In this document: positions 35,787 through 44,397 of the stretch, one piece after another | Layout of the letters: every line of letters starts with the position of its first letter | How positions within the stretch are numbered: the first letter of the stretch is position 1 | NCBI RefSeq assembly: GCF_010468565.1 | Contig: NZ_WUEG01000004.1 | Location: 317,925 to 381,924, forward strand | DNA: 64,000 nucleotides | Direction: 5' to 3' | Source: Allomuricauda sp. TY007 | Lineage (GTDB): Bacteria > Bacteroidota > Bacteroidia > Flavobacteriales > Flavobacteriaceae | The notes under the pieces: generated by a model | Seen by the model: the letters and a program-made list of their open reading frames with translations, nothing else | Database searches by the model: none | What the model was told of the DNA's origin: nothing | Made by a program: the position numbers and the translations under genes

Positions 35787-36887
35787 ATGAAAAAAGACAT
35801 AACATCCACTTTCAAGGCCCATTTGGTGCCCAAAGAAGTATATAAAGGTGGAAAAAACATTCCCCCGACCGATAAAAAAATATACAAGCTGTCCTCCAAC
35901 GAAAATCCATTGGGCGCATCGCCCAAGGCCGTTGCTGCAATGAAAGTTGCTTTGGACAAGATTGATATCTACCCAGACCAGACCGATATTCGTCTGCGCG
36001 AAGCCTTGGTCCAAGATTTTAACGGCCAGTTGAGTGCCGACCAGTTTCTGTGCGGCAATAGTGGTTCGGAGGTTATCGACATTATTCTTCGGGCTTTTAT
36101 CAACGAAGGGGACGAAGTGATTTTTTCCAACCCTTGCTTCCTCCCCTACGCTGTTTTTTCCAGATGGTATGGTGCCAAACAAGTTGACATTCCGCTCTTG
36201 GCCCCTAACTACGAGTTGGATGTGGAAGGTATTTTGAATGCCATCACCGAGAAGACCAAAATCATATTTTTAACCAGCCCCAATAATCCTACGGGAACAT
36301 ACATTCCTAAATCCGTAATGGACGATTTTATGTACCGTGTGCCCAAAAACATTGTGGTGGTGTTTGATGAGGTCTACCGCCACTTTGCCGATGCAGAAGA
36401 TTACGTTACCGCATTGCCTTATGTATTGGAAGGTCACAATGTGGTTGGACTGAACAGTTTTTCCAAAACCTATGGTTTGGCAGGGCAGCGTATCGGGTAT
36501 GGGTACACCACGGCAACCATTGCCAACTATGTTCGCTTGATCCACAAACCTTTTTTACTACCGTTGACTTCCATTGAGGCGGCCATTGGGGCTTTGAACG
36601 ATACCGAATTCATTGAGGAAACAGTAAAAACTGTTTTGGAAGGCAGAAAATACATTGCAAAGGCATTTGATGAACTGGGTATCACCTATTGGCCAAGTCA
36701 AGCCAACTTTTTTATCATTGACCCACCGTTGCCCGAAATGGAATTTACGGACAAAATGATGGAGGAAGGCATAATGGTGCGACCTGTTTCACAATTTGGA
36801 GCACCTGGCAAGGTTAGAATCACCATAGGTGATGCTGAGGCAAATGAGGCTTTGGTAAAAGCACTTCAAAAAATTACAAACGATTAA
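35787..36887 (+). CDS. PLP-dependent aminotransferase, HisC-like
   Basis: This 366-residue fold-type I class I/II aminotransferase contains SSNENPLGASPKA, TSPNNPTGTY, FDEVYRHF and the PLP lysine Lys227 in SFSKTYGLAGQRIGYG. Sequence style is that of histidinol-phosphate aminotransferases. Location at the end of the tyrosine degradation gene set suggests an aromatic amino acid substrate, giving 4-hydroxyphenylpyruvate for hppD. That is inference from context, and a histidine role cannot be excluded. The stop is followed at once by a palindromic repeat at 36890. Confidence 0.88.
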   Translation: MKKDITSTFKAHLVPKEVYKGGKNIPPTDKKIYKLSSNENPLGASPKAVAAMKVALDKIDIYPDQTDIRLREALVQDFNGQLSADQFLCGNSGSEVIDIILRAFINEGDEVIFSNPCFLPYAVFSRWYGAKQVDIPLLAPNYELDVEGILNAITEKTKIIFLTSPNNPTGTYIPKSVMDDFMYRVPKNIVVVFDEVYRHFADAEDYVTALPYVLEGHNVVGLNSFSKTYGLAGQRIGYGYTTATIANYVRLIHKPFLLPLTSIEAAIGALNDTEFIEETVKTVLEGRKYIAKAFDELGITYWPSQANFFIIDPPLPEMEFTDKMMEEGIMVRPVSQFGAPGKVRITIGDAEANEALVKALQKITND

Positions 36888-36889
36888 AT

Positions 36890-36915
36890 GTCATTCCTGC
36901 GAAAGCAGTAATGAC
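36890..36915. repeat. Palindromic repeat between aminotransferase and DUF5916 gene
   Basis: Arms GTCATTCCTGC and GCAGTAATGAC (one mismatch) lie around GAAA. GTCATTCCTGC is also present in reverse at 34299-34309. It may also act as a stem for convergent transcripts. Confidence 0.7.
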
Positions 36916-36917
36916 AC

Positions 36918-39569
36918 TTAAAGCACAAACCTATAAGTAGCTTTCAACAAAAAGATATTCTGTGGTTTTTGACCAAAAATATTGTCACCTAGACTAGGCA
37001 GTAGACCTGCAATAGGGTCTCCGTCCCTTGACACATCTTGTGACCATACCAAGAATATTTCCGAACCTGGAATATACTCCCATCGAATCACCAAATTGGA
37101 ACGAAACTGTACAAAGGAAAAATCAGGGTTATCAAAACTAAAATCGGTAACACCATCCAAATCTTCATCAATGGCGTAGGTGCCATCCGACAAAGTGGTT
37201 TGTTCCGCCGAATATTGTATAAATCTGTCCTCAAAGACCTTGGCCACGGGATCGGTGATGTGTTTAAAATTGGAATACCTCCCTCTTGAAATAAAAGGTT
37301 GTCCCCAATACTGAATGGTCAGGTTGGGGTTGATGGTGTAGTTCAATCGAACCGACATGCTCAACGTGTGCTGGTCAATCTTTCCGTTAAGATACCGTTG
37401 AGTTCCGTTAACATCATCAAAATTATCAATGAATTGTAGTTTATCGTGATTTATATCCAAAGAAGGGAAAACGGAAACCCGCAAGGCATTTATGGGCTGA
37501 TACACAAATCCTCCTTCCATATAATAGTTCTTTATGGAATTGTCCAAAGCTCTTCGTCCATTATGATAAAACGAAAAGCGTAATTTTTTCCGGTAATCGG
37601 TGCTGATGTTGTTCCAAAAGCTTACCCATGGAGACTGCCTTAACCTAGGGCCGCCCCGCAAAGCGAAATTGGAATACTCAATCGGGGCTATATTGAACCC
37701 GATGTTGGATTGGTAATTATTTTTCCAGTTTTGCCAGCTATTGGCGTTGAATTGCAAATAATTATGATTGCCTTGAAAATCCCATGCTGTCCAATGGTTA
37801 TAATTGATGCCCACACGTCTAAACGTACTGTCCGGCTTTAAGGTTTGGTAGCCTATCCAAGTATAATGTCGAACATCGTCGGCCTGCCGCTGAAATCCGA
37901 TATCGTTAAGTTCGAGTTCAGGCGAACGCCATGTAGCACCCGATTCAAACTTCCAATGGCCATTGCCCACCTTTCCGATTTGAACATTCCCACCTGTACC
38001 AGTTAAGGATGTCCTTGTAGTATCCACGGCAACATGGTCCGCGCCCACCCTATTGAACAAGTGCGTAATGGATTGTTGAGTGTTTGTTATGGCCTCCTCA
38101 CTGCCTCGAACATGGCTCATATTTATATTTCCACCAACATACCAATCCCGATTGGCCCATTGATGTTTAAAATCCAGTCCGCCAGTGTACGCAACATCGT
38201 GCAAAAAATTGAGTTGTTCTGGGATTTGTTCGCGGTTGGTAGCCGTAAAAATACCGCCAATATAAGAGTTCCTTTGATTGAAATCCTTTTGCAGCCTGCC
38301 CACAAAATAATTGGTCAATGGCTCTACCATTTCCTTTCGGGTATCCCCTTCATCATTTATTATAGTCGCGGTCCGTTGGGCGGTCACACTTTCAAGCACA
38401 CCGATGGCCCATCCATCCTTGGTCTTTCCACTGAACTTGGCCGCTCCAATAATTGGGGTGTTATCGGGTTGGTCCACAAACTCGCCATCTACGGTGTCTG
38501 GATACCCTTGCGGACTTCTACCTATCCTTCGCGAATAAAAAATATTGTCCGAACCAAATGTGTTTCCTGCTTCGGATTGTGAAACCCTAAAATCGAAAAT
38601 GTTCTTGTTCTCCACAAAAAACGGACGTCGTTCCTGAAAAAATATCTGGAATCCATCCAACGCAATTGCCGAAGGGTCTGCATCCACTTGACCAAAATCA
38701 GGGTTGACGGTCAAATCCAAAGTGAGGTCATTGGTAATCCCTATCTTGGCATCGAGTCCGGCAGTGATATTGCTTTCACTTCCATCCCTAAAAGGGTTGC
38801 CTTCCTCGGCCTCGTAGGTTTCGGTCTTTGCAACTGTGTAAGGTTGAATCTCCAACTGTTTTTGTGGCTGAATGTTCTTTAGCCCGTGCAATTCACCAAA
38901 CTCGCTTACCCAACCAGGCTGGTCCACAGGTTTTCTTTGCCAAAGGGAACGCTCCTCGTTCCTAAAAAAGCGGCGTGTGGACTGCAGGCCCCAAACCTGT
39001 TCATCGGCATTTCCAAACTTCAATTGGCTCAATGGGATGCGCATCTCCGCTGTCCAACCCTTATCATCAACATTGGTTTTGGCATACCAAATAGGGTTCC
39101 AACTTTCGTCCCAATTATTTCCATTGTTTGATATAAACTCATCACCCTTTACCCCTGCAGCAGTAATCGTAAAGGAGAAGGCAGTACGTTTATCAAAATA
39201 ACTGTCTATATTGAACTCTACCCAGTCCCCATCAAATCCGTCCCTTCGGGATAAACGCTTCACAATTTTATCGGGTTCGGAATCGTAACAGCGTACACCT
39301 ATATATAGATTCTTGCTATCATACAAGATTTTAAATTTGGTCTGATGGGTCGGGGGAGTGTTTTCATCGGGTTGCCATTCTATATAATCCCCGCCCCATT
39401 CTACCAAGTTCCATGCTTCATCCTCTAAAATACCATTAATGGTAGGGGCAGCATATTCGCCCAAGGCTTTGGTGGTATATTTTTTTTTGATGATGACTTC
39501 GGTGGAATCTTGTGCTTGGGCGGAATAGATAAATAAAAGGGTCAGTAAAACCAGAGCTGCGTTTCTCAC
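36918..39569 (-). CDS. DUF5916 outer-membrane protein with CBM9-like N-terminal domain
   Basis: This 883-residue protein is made from a GTG start (39567-39569), since no ATG precedes the signal peptide MRNAALVLLTLLFIYSAQA. Residues 35-230 are a CBM9-like sugar-binding domain (APTINGILEDEAWNLVEWG). The rest is the DUF5916 region: many amphipathic strands such as WVSFWNNISTDYRKKLRFSFYHNGRR, ending with an aromatic C-terminal residue pair (YRFVL), as expected of an outer-membrane barrel. The family is wide in Bacteroidota and its function is unknown. It is convergent to the aminotransferase. Confidence 0.88.
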   Translation of the reverse strand: MRNAALVLLTLLFIYSAQAQDSTEVIIKKKYTTKALGEYAAPTINGILEDEAWNLVEWGGDYIEWQPDENTPPTHQTKFKILYDSKNLYIGVRCYDSEPDKIVKRLSRRDGFDGDWVEFNIDSYFDKRTAFSFTITAAGVKGDEFISNNGNNWDESWNPIWYAKTNVDDKGWTAEMRIPLSQLKFGNADEQVWGLQSTRRFFRNEERSLWQRKPVDQPGWVSEFGELHGLKNIQPQKQLEIQPYTVAKTETYEAEEGNPFRDGSESNITAGLDAKIGITNDLTLDLTVNPDFGQVDADPSAIALDGFQIFFQERRPFFVENKNIFDFRVSQSEAGNTFGSDNIFYSRRIGRSPQGYPDTVDGEFVDQPDNTPIIGAAKFSGKTKDGWAIGVLESVTAQRTATIINDEGDTRKEMVEPLTNYFVGRLQKDFNQRNSYIGGIFTATNREQIPEQLNFLHDVAYTGGLDFKHQWANRDWYVGGNINMSHVRGSEEAITNTQQSITHLFNRVGADHVAVDTTRTSLTGTGGNVQIGKVGNGHWKFESGATWRSPELELNDIGFQRQADDVRHYTWIGYQTLKPDSTFRRVGINYNHWTAWDFQGNHNYLQFNANSWQNWKNNYQSNIGFNIAPIEYSNFALRGGPRLRQSPWVSFWNNISTDYRKKLRFSFYHNGRRALDNSIKNYYMEGGFVYQPINALRVSVFPSLDINHDKLQFIDNFDDVNGTQRYLNGKIDQHTLSMSVRLNYTINPNLTIQYWGQPFISRGRYSNFKHITDPVAKVFEDRFIQYSAEQTTLSDGTYAIDEDLDGVTDFSFDNPDFSFVQFRSNLVIRWEYIPGSEIFLVWSQDVSRDGDPIAGLLPSLGDNIFGQKPQNIFLLKATYRFVL

Positions 39570-39734
39570 GTGTTCGTTTTTTGATTGATAGAATAAAGAC
39601 CACAGAAAATTTGGAGAGTTACAGTTCTAATTCTTTTTAACTTTTTTTAACATTTTACAAACCTATCCTTACGGGCGTTTTTTATGTCTTAAGTTTGATT
39701 TTGAAAAAAGTAAAAAAATATTCCAGACCAACCG

Positions 39735-39765
39735 TTTGTAATTCAATCTAATAATTGTACATTTG
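39735..39765 (+). promoter_or_regulatory. Promoter of rplM-rpsI
   Basis: TTTG at 39735-39738, a 19-base spacer and TACATTTG at 39758-39765 are a near-ideal Bacteroidota promoter. A small CCCG-TTAAT-CGGG hairpin just after it (about 39769-39781) falls at the start of the leader. Confidence 0.8.
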
Positions 39766-39812
39766 CAGCCCGTTAATCGGGATAGGTTATTTAAATCAAT
39801 AATATTCGAGAA

Positions 39813-40268
39813 GTGGACACATTAAGTTATAAAACTATTTCCGCCAATAAATCTACTGTTGACAAGCAATGGTTATTGGTTGATGCTGAAGGACAGACCT
39901 TAGGAAGATTGGCGTCTAAAGTAGCCAAAATACTTAGAGGGAAATATAAGACCAACTTTACCCCTCATGTTGATTGTGGAGACAACGTTATTGTCATCAA
40001 TGCTGAAAAAATCGACATGTCCGGTAACAAATGGGATGAGAAGGAATATCAAAGATATACCGGATACCCGGGTGGTCAACGTTCCGCTACCGCGAAAGAA
40101 GTATTGGAAAAACATCCTGAGCGAATCATTGAAAATTCCGTAAAAGGGATGCTACCAAAGAATAAACTTGGGGCTGACTTGTTCAGAAACTTAAAGGTAT
40201 ATGCCGGTGCTGAGCACGGACAAGAAGCGCAAAAACCAAAAGCTATTAACTTAAACGACTACAAATAA
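39813..40268 (+). CDS. rplM: Large-subunit ribosomal protein L13 (uL13)
   Basis: This 151-residue protein starts at GTG, giving [20 protein letters not shown]. The family core follows: [32 protein letters not shown]-type motif ([11 protein letters not shown]) and [11 protein letters not shown]. The GTG start is common for this gene in Flavobacteriia. The last base of its TAA is the A of the rpsI ATG, so the two are translationally coupled. Confidence 0.98.
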   Translation: MDTLSYKTISANKSTVDKQWLLVDAEGQTLGRLASKVAKILRGKYKTNFTPHVDCGDNVIVINAEKIDMSGNKWDEKEYQRYTGYPGGQRSATAKEVLEKHPERIIENSVKGMLPKNKLGADLFRNLKVYAGAEHGQEAQKPKAINLNDYK

Positions 40269-40654
40269 TGGAAGTGGTTCATAAGATAGGTAGAAGAAAA
40301 ACCGCCGTGGCCAGAGTATATGTTTCCGAAGGATCTGGGAACATCACGGTAAACAAAAGAGACCTTAACGATTACTTTACCACAGGTACATTGCAGTACA
40401 AAGTGAGACAACCTTTCACTTTAACTGAAACCGATGGCAATTACGACGTAAAAGTAAATGTTTTCGGAGGTGGTATAACAGGTCAGGCAGAAGCTGTTCG
40501 TTTGGCTTTGTCCAGAGCAATGTGCGAAATAGACGCAGAGAACAGAGCTGTTCTTAAGCCAGAAGGGTTGCTAACAAGAGACCCAAGAATGGTGGAAAGA
40601 AAGAAATTCGGTCAGAAGAAAGCCCGTAAGAAATTCCAATTCTCCAAACGTTAA
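40268..40654 (+). CDS. rpsI: Small-subunit ribosomal protein S9 (uS9)
   Basis: This 128-residue protein has IGRRKTAVARVYVSEGSGNITVN at its start, GGGITGQAEAVRLALSRA in the middle and the basic C-terminus ending in FQFSKR. The terminal Arg enters the P-site of the ribosome. Start and the rplM stop overlap by one base. A terminator-like hairpin follows at 40702. Confidence 0.98.
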   Translation: MEVVHKIGRRKTAVARVYVSEGSGNITVNKRDLNDYFTTGTLQYKVRQPFTLTETDGNYDVKVNVFGGGITGQAEAVRLALSRAMCEIDAENRAVLKPEGLLTRDPRMVERKKFGQKKARKKFQFSKR

Positions 40655-40701
40655 TATTTTCTGGATGCCTTTGGCATTCAACTATATATAAGTTCATTGA
40701 A

Positions 40702-40737
40702 AACCCTGAAAGTGCAAATATTTCAGGGTTAAATTTT
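40702..40737 (+). terminator. Terminator after rpsI
   Basis: A 10-bp perfect stem AACCCTGAAA/TTTCAGGGTT with a 9-base loop is followed by AAATTTTT. It separates the L13-S9 unit from rpsB, so rpsB likely has its own promoter. Confidence 0.75.
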
Positions 40738-40880
40738 TAACCAAGTTGTCGTTGTTCCAAAAGGGATTAACAATTCAACTTTTTGGAAACTAGTTTAGCA
40801 TCTAAATGGGCTGGGCGAACAAAATTTTGTGACCACCAGTGCATTGCTACTTACAACGGAACGTAAACTAAGTACAAAAA

Positions 40881-41981
40881 ATGGCAAGTAAAATTGAAGT
40901 TAAAGACTTACTGGAAGCAGGTGTGCATTTTGGACACCTAACAAGAAAGTGGAATCCGAACATGGCTCCCTACATCTACATGGAGCGTAACGGAATCCAC
41001 GTAATCAATCTCTACAAAACAGTTGCAAAACTTGAGGAAGCCAACGAAGCCCTTAAAAAAATTGCATCCTCAGGAAGAAAAATCCTATTTGTAGCCACAA
41101 AAAAACAAGCAAAGGACATTGTCGCGGACAAAGTATCCAAAGTAAACATGCCTTACATCACCGAAAGATGGCCTGGTGGTATGTTGACCAACTTTGTGAC
41201 CATTCGTAAAGCTGTTAAGAAAATGGCAGCAATCGACCGCATGAAAAAAGATGGTACATTCAACACCCTTTCCAAAAAAGAGAGATTGCAGGTTGACCGT
41301 TTGCGTGCCAAGTTGGACAAAAACTTGGGTTCTATCGCAGATATGACCCGTTTGCCAGGCGCACTTTTCATTGTTGATACCATGCGCGAGCACATCGCTG
41401 TAAAAGAAGCCCAAAAATTGAACATCCCGATTTTTGCCATGGTAGATACCAACTCAGACCCTCGCGATGTTGATTACGCCATCCCGTCCAATGACGATGC
41501 AGGTAAATCCATCGAAGCGATCATGGAATCTGTAACAAGTGCTGTTGCCGAAGGTTTGGAAGAGCGCAAGAGCGAGAAAAACAGCGGAAAAGACAAAGAA
41601 GAAGATTCTAAGAAAGAAGAGAAAAAAGCTGAGGCCGCTCCAAAAAAGGAAGAAAAAGCCGCTGAGGAAAAACCAGCCAAAAAAGCTGAGGCCGAAGCTC
41701 CCAAAAAAGAAGCAAAAGAAGAGGCAAAACCGGACGACCTTACCAAAATTGAAGGTATTGGACCAAAAGCTGCCGAAGCTCTTGTAGCCAGCGGAGTAAA
41801 AACTTACGCCGACCTAGCCGATGCCGATGCCGAAAAAGTTAAGGAAATCTTGACCGAGGCCAGCTCAACTTTAGCCCACTTGGATCCAACATCTTGGCCA
41901 AAACAAGCTAAAATGGCTGCCGATGGAAAATGGGACGAACTTAAAGAATGGCAAGACAACGTAAAAGGTGGCGTTGAATAA
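40881..41981 (+). CDS. rpsB: Small-subunit ribosomal protein S2 (uS2) with C-terminal helix-hairpin-helix extension
   Basis: This 366-residue protein is far longer than the usual 230-260. Residues 1-228 are a normal S2: LLEAGVHFGHLTRKWNP, WPGGMLTNF, DTMREHIAVKEA and the C-terminal IPSNDDAGKSIEAIM. A Lys/Glu/Ala-rich linker (about 229-285) follows, then a module of about 75 residues (286-362) that begins LTKIEGIGPKAAEALVASGV and ends in a Trp-rich helix (SWPKQAK...WDELKEWQ). This is a helix-hairpin-helix module, and from memory a similar one extends L21 in Flavobacteriia. It is in frame with no signs of decay, so it is expected to be on the ribosome surface. Its job is unknown. Confidence 0.95.
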   Translation: MASKIEVKDLLEAGVHFGHLTRKWNPNMAPYIYMERNGIHVINLYKTVAKLEEANEALKKIASSGRKILFVATKKQAKDIVADKVSKVNMPYITERWPGGMLTNFVTIRKAVKKMAAIDRMKKDGTFNTLSKKERLQVDRLRAKLDKNLGSIADMTRLPGALFIVDTMREHIAVKEAQKLNIPIFAMVDTNSDPRDVDYAIPSNDDAGKSIEAIMESVTSAVAEGLEERKSEKNSGKDKEEDSKKEEKKAEAAPKKEEKAAEEKPAKKAEAEAPKKEAKEEAKPDDLTKIEGIGPKAAEALVASGVKTYADLADADAEKVKEILTEASSTLAHLDPTSWPKQAKMAADGKWDELKEWQDNVKGGVE

Positions 41982-42009
41982 ACCTGCTGATTTAACATTG
42001 TCCTAAACA

Positions 42010-42030
42010 AAAACACTTTTACAGTGTTTT
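42010..42030 (+). terminator. Partial terminator or attenuator between rpsB and tsf
   Basis: AAACACT-TTTAC-AGTGTTT is a 7-bp stem ending in T's. It lies in the 80-base gap between rpsB and tsf and could reduce read-through into tsf. A short palindrome TTTACGTAAA follows at 42033-42042. Confidence 0.5.
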
Positions 42031-42061
42031 ACTTTACGTAAAATTTAAAAAAGAAAAGAAA

Positions 42062-42886
42062 ATGGCAAAGATTACCGCCGCAGAAGTAAATAAATTAAGA
42101 AAGGCCACTGGAGCTGGAATGATGGATTGTAAAAAAGCTTTGGTCGAAGCCGAAGGTGATTTCGACCAAGCAATTGAGATCCTTAGAAAAAAAGGTCAAA
42201 AAGTTGCAGCAAAAAGAGCTGACAGGGAATCTTCAGAAGGTGCAGCCATCGCAAAAGTAAATAGCGATAGTACACAAGGTGTTGTTATCTCCTTGAACTG
42301 CGAAACTGACTTTGTTGCCAAGAACGATAGCTTTGTAAAACTTGCAAACGATTTAGCCGATTTGGCACTTGGTTTCGATAGCAAAGACGATTTCCTAGCT
42401 GCCTCTTTTGATGGAATGACCGTTGCCGATAAATTGACAGAGCAAACCGGCGTTATCGGTGAAAAAATCGAAATCGGAAGCTTTGAAAGATTAAATGCTC
42501 CTTTCGTTGGATCTTATATCCACGCGGGTAATAAAATTGCAACCTTGGTAGGTTTGTCCGCCAATGTTGATGGCGCTGCAGAAGCTGCAAAAGATGTAGC
42601 TATGCAAGCTGCCGCAATGAACCCGGTTGCCCTTAACGAGGAAGGTGTTGATCAATCCATCATCGACAAAGAAATCGAGATTGCGAAAGATCAATTGCGC
42701 GAAGAAGGCAAACCAGAGGAAATGTTGGACAAAATTGCCCAAGGCAAATTACAACGTTTCTTTAAAGACAACACTTTGGTGAACCAAGCTTTCATTAAGG
42801 ATAGCAAACAAAGTGTTGCCCAATACGTTAAGTCGGTGGACTCCAGCTTGGAAGTTACCAGTTTTTCAAGAGTAGCATTGGGCTAA
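42062..42886 (+). CDS. tsf: Elongation factor Ts
   Basis: This 274-residue protein is the nucleotide exchange factor of EF-Tu. The N-terminal UBA-like domain has [23 protein letters not shown], followed by the core with [29 protein letters not shown] and the dimer region. It comes directly after rpsB in the usual order and ends at a strong terminator. Confidence 0.98.
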   Translation: MAKITAAEVNKLRKATGAGMMDCKKALVEAEGDFDQAIEILRKKGQKVAAKRADRESSEGAAIAKVNSDSTQGVVISLNCETDFVAKNDSFVKLANDLADLALGFDSKDDFLAASFDGMTVADKLTEQTGVIGEKIEIGSFERLNAPFVGSYIHAGNKIATLVGLSANVDGAAEAAKDVAMQAAAMNPVALNEEGVDQSIIDKEIEIAKDQLREEGKPEEMLDKIAQGKLQRFFKDNTLVNQAFIKDSKQSVAQYVKSVDSSLEVTSFSRVALG

Positions 42887-42906
42887 TTCACCACAACAAT
42901 AAATTC

Positions 42907-42938
42907 AAAAACCGCTTCTGTCTGGAAGCGGTTTTTTT
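42907..42938 (+). terminator. Intrinsic terminator after tsf
   Basis: AACCGCTTC-TGTCTG-GAAGCGGTT followed by a T7 run gives a strong hairpin. Confidence 0.9.
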
Positions 42939-42987
42939 ATGTCCATATCAAACCCGAAATTCTTCATTTCCCATAAATAATTTTGAT

Positions 42988-42995
42988 TATTTTTG
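42988..42995 (+). promoter_or_regulatory. -7 box (TATTTTTG) of pyrH
   Basis: This matches TAnnTTTG 22 bases before the pyrH ATG and follows directly on the tsf terminator, so a new promoter is expected here. No good -33 TTG at 19-21 bases. Confidence 0.45.
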
Positions 42996-43017
42996 TCCGG
43001 ACTTCAAGAAACTCTCA

Positions 43018-43725
43018 ATGCATTACAAAAGAATTTTATTAAAATTAAGTGGAGAAGCCTTAATGGGCGAACAACAATATGGCATTGATGCCAACCGGTT
43101 GGATGAATATGCCGAAGAAATAAAATCTGTAATCGATAAAGGTGTTGAAGTGGCCATCGTAATTGGTGGAGGAAACATTTTTAGGGGCCTCGCAGGAGCC
43201 AGCCAAGGCATGGATCGCGTACAAGGAGACCACATGGGCATGTTGGCCACGGTAATCAATGGTTTGGCATTGCAAAGCGCCCTAGAGATAAAAGGAGTTC
43301 AGACAAGGCTGCAATCGGCCATCAAAATAAATGAGGTCGCCGAGCCCTTTATCCGAAGAAGGGCCATCCGCCATTTGGAAAAAGGAAGAGTGGTCATTTT
43401 TGGCGGTGGAACAGGAAATCCATATTTCACCACGGATTCCGCTGCAGTTTTGAGAGCCATCGAAATAAAGGCAGATGTGATTTTAAAAGGTACCCGTGTT
43501 GACGGTATTTACACATCCGATCCCGAAAAAGACAAAAACGCCACTAAATTCGACTCCATTTCCTTTAACGAAGTACTTTCCAAAGGACTTAAAGTGATGG
43601 ATACGACAGCGTTCACATTAAGTCAGGAAAATGAGCTGCCCATTGTGGTGTTCGACATGAATACACGAGGTAACTTAATGAAAATAGTATCTGGAGAAAA
43701 TATCGGAACCGTGGTCAATGTTTAA
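43018..43725 (+). CDS. pyrH: UMP kinase
   Basis: This 235-residue enzyme of the amino acid kinase fold makes UDP from [50 protein letters not shown] and [12 protein letters not shown] are all present. Next in order are frr, then the exporter gene. It is in the standard position between tsf and frr. Confidence 0.98.
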   Translation: MHYKRILLKLSGEALMGEQQYGIDANRLDEYAEEIKSVIDKGVEVAIVIGGGNIFRGLAGASQGMDRVQGDHMGMLATVINGLALQSALEIKGVQTRLQSAIKINEVAEPFIRRRAIRHLEKGRVVIFGGGTGNPYFTTDSAAVLRAIEIKADVILKGTRVDGIYTSDPEKDKNATKFDSISFNEVLSKGLKVMDTTAFTLSQENELPIVVFDMNTRGNLMKIVSGENIGTVVNV

Positions 43726-43753
43726 ATTGGCATATACTTTGGTTTTAGTTTTA

Positions 43754-43761
43754 TAAATTTG
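43754..43761 (+). promoter_or_regulatory. -7 box (TAAATTTG) just before frr
   Basis: The box ends six bases ahead of the frr ATG, so a transcript starting here would be nearly leaderless. The best TTG (43727) has a 24-base spacer. It could be an internal promoter. Confidence 0.35.
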
Positions 43762-43767
43762 AAAGTT

Positions 43768-44322
43768 ATGGACGAAGAAGTAAAATTTATTCTTGATAGT
43801 ACAAAAGAAAGTATGGAGGCAAGTATTGAGCACTTGCAAAAGGCATTGACAAAGATTAGGGCAGGCAAAGCCAGTCCTATGATGCTTTCTACTGTAATGG
43901 TGGATTACTACGGTTCTCAAACCCCACTTTCCCAAGTATCCAACATCAATACCCCCGATGCAAGAACGCTCTCCGTTCAACCTTGGGAAAAAAACCTGCT
44001 GGGCGAGATTGAAACTGCCATCATGAACGCCAATTTGGGCTTCAATCCCATGAACAATGGTGAAATGGTAATCATTAACGTACCCCCATTAACAGAGGAA
44101 AGGAGAATACAACTGACAAAACAGGCCAAGGCCGAAGCCGAAGACGCTAAAGTAAGTATCCGTAGTGCCAGGCAAGAAGCCAACAAGGAATTAAAAGCAT
44201 TGGACATTTCCGAAGACCTTTTAAAAAACGCCGAAGTTGATGTGCAAGAACTAACCAACAAGTACAGTGATAGGGTTGATGCCATCTTGACCACAAAAGA
44301 GGCTGAAATAATGAAGGTGTAA
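43768..44322 (+). CDS. frr: Ribosome recycling factor
   Basis: This 184-residue protein starts at the ATG at 43768, three codons after an in-frame TTG. It splits post-termination ribosomes with EF-G. It has MEASIEHLQKALTKIRAGKASP, the head domain VQPWEKNLLGEIETAI and the C-terminal three-helix bundle with ERRIQLTKQAKAEAEDAKVSIRSARQE-type helix. It lies after pyrH, as in most bacteria. Confidence 0.98.
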   Translation: MDEEVKFILDSTKESMEASIEHLQKALTKIRAGKASPMMLSTVMVDYYGSQTPLSQVSNINTPDARTLSVQPWEKNLLGEIETAIMNANLGFNPMNNGEMVIINVPPLTEERRIQLTKQAKAEAEDAKVSIRSARQEANKELKALDISEDLLKNAEVDVQELTNKYSDRVDAILTTKEAEIMKV

Positions 44323-44372
44323 AATTTGGATTTTGAGCGGCCCCTTTCCTAGGAACACAACATATCATTTTC

Positions 44373-44380
44373 TACCTTTG
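44373..44380 (+). promoter_or_regulatory. -7 box (TACCTTTG) of the RND/MMPL exporter
   Basis: It matches TAnnTTTG 18 bases ahead of the ATG. A -33 TTG is not evident. Confidence 0.4.
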
Positions 44381-44397
44381 CGCCCAACAAAACCCAG

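Noticed and set aside
41474..41746. Minus-strand open frame inside rpsB
   Set aside because: Its Ser/Ala/Phe-rich product is the mirror of the Lys/Glu/Ala linker.
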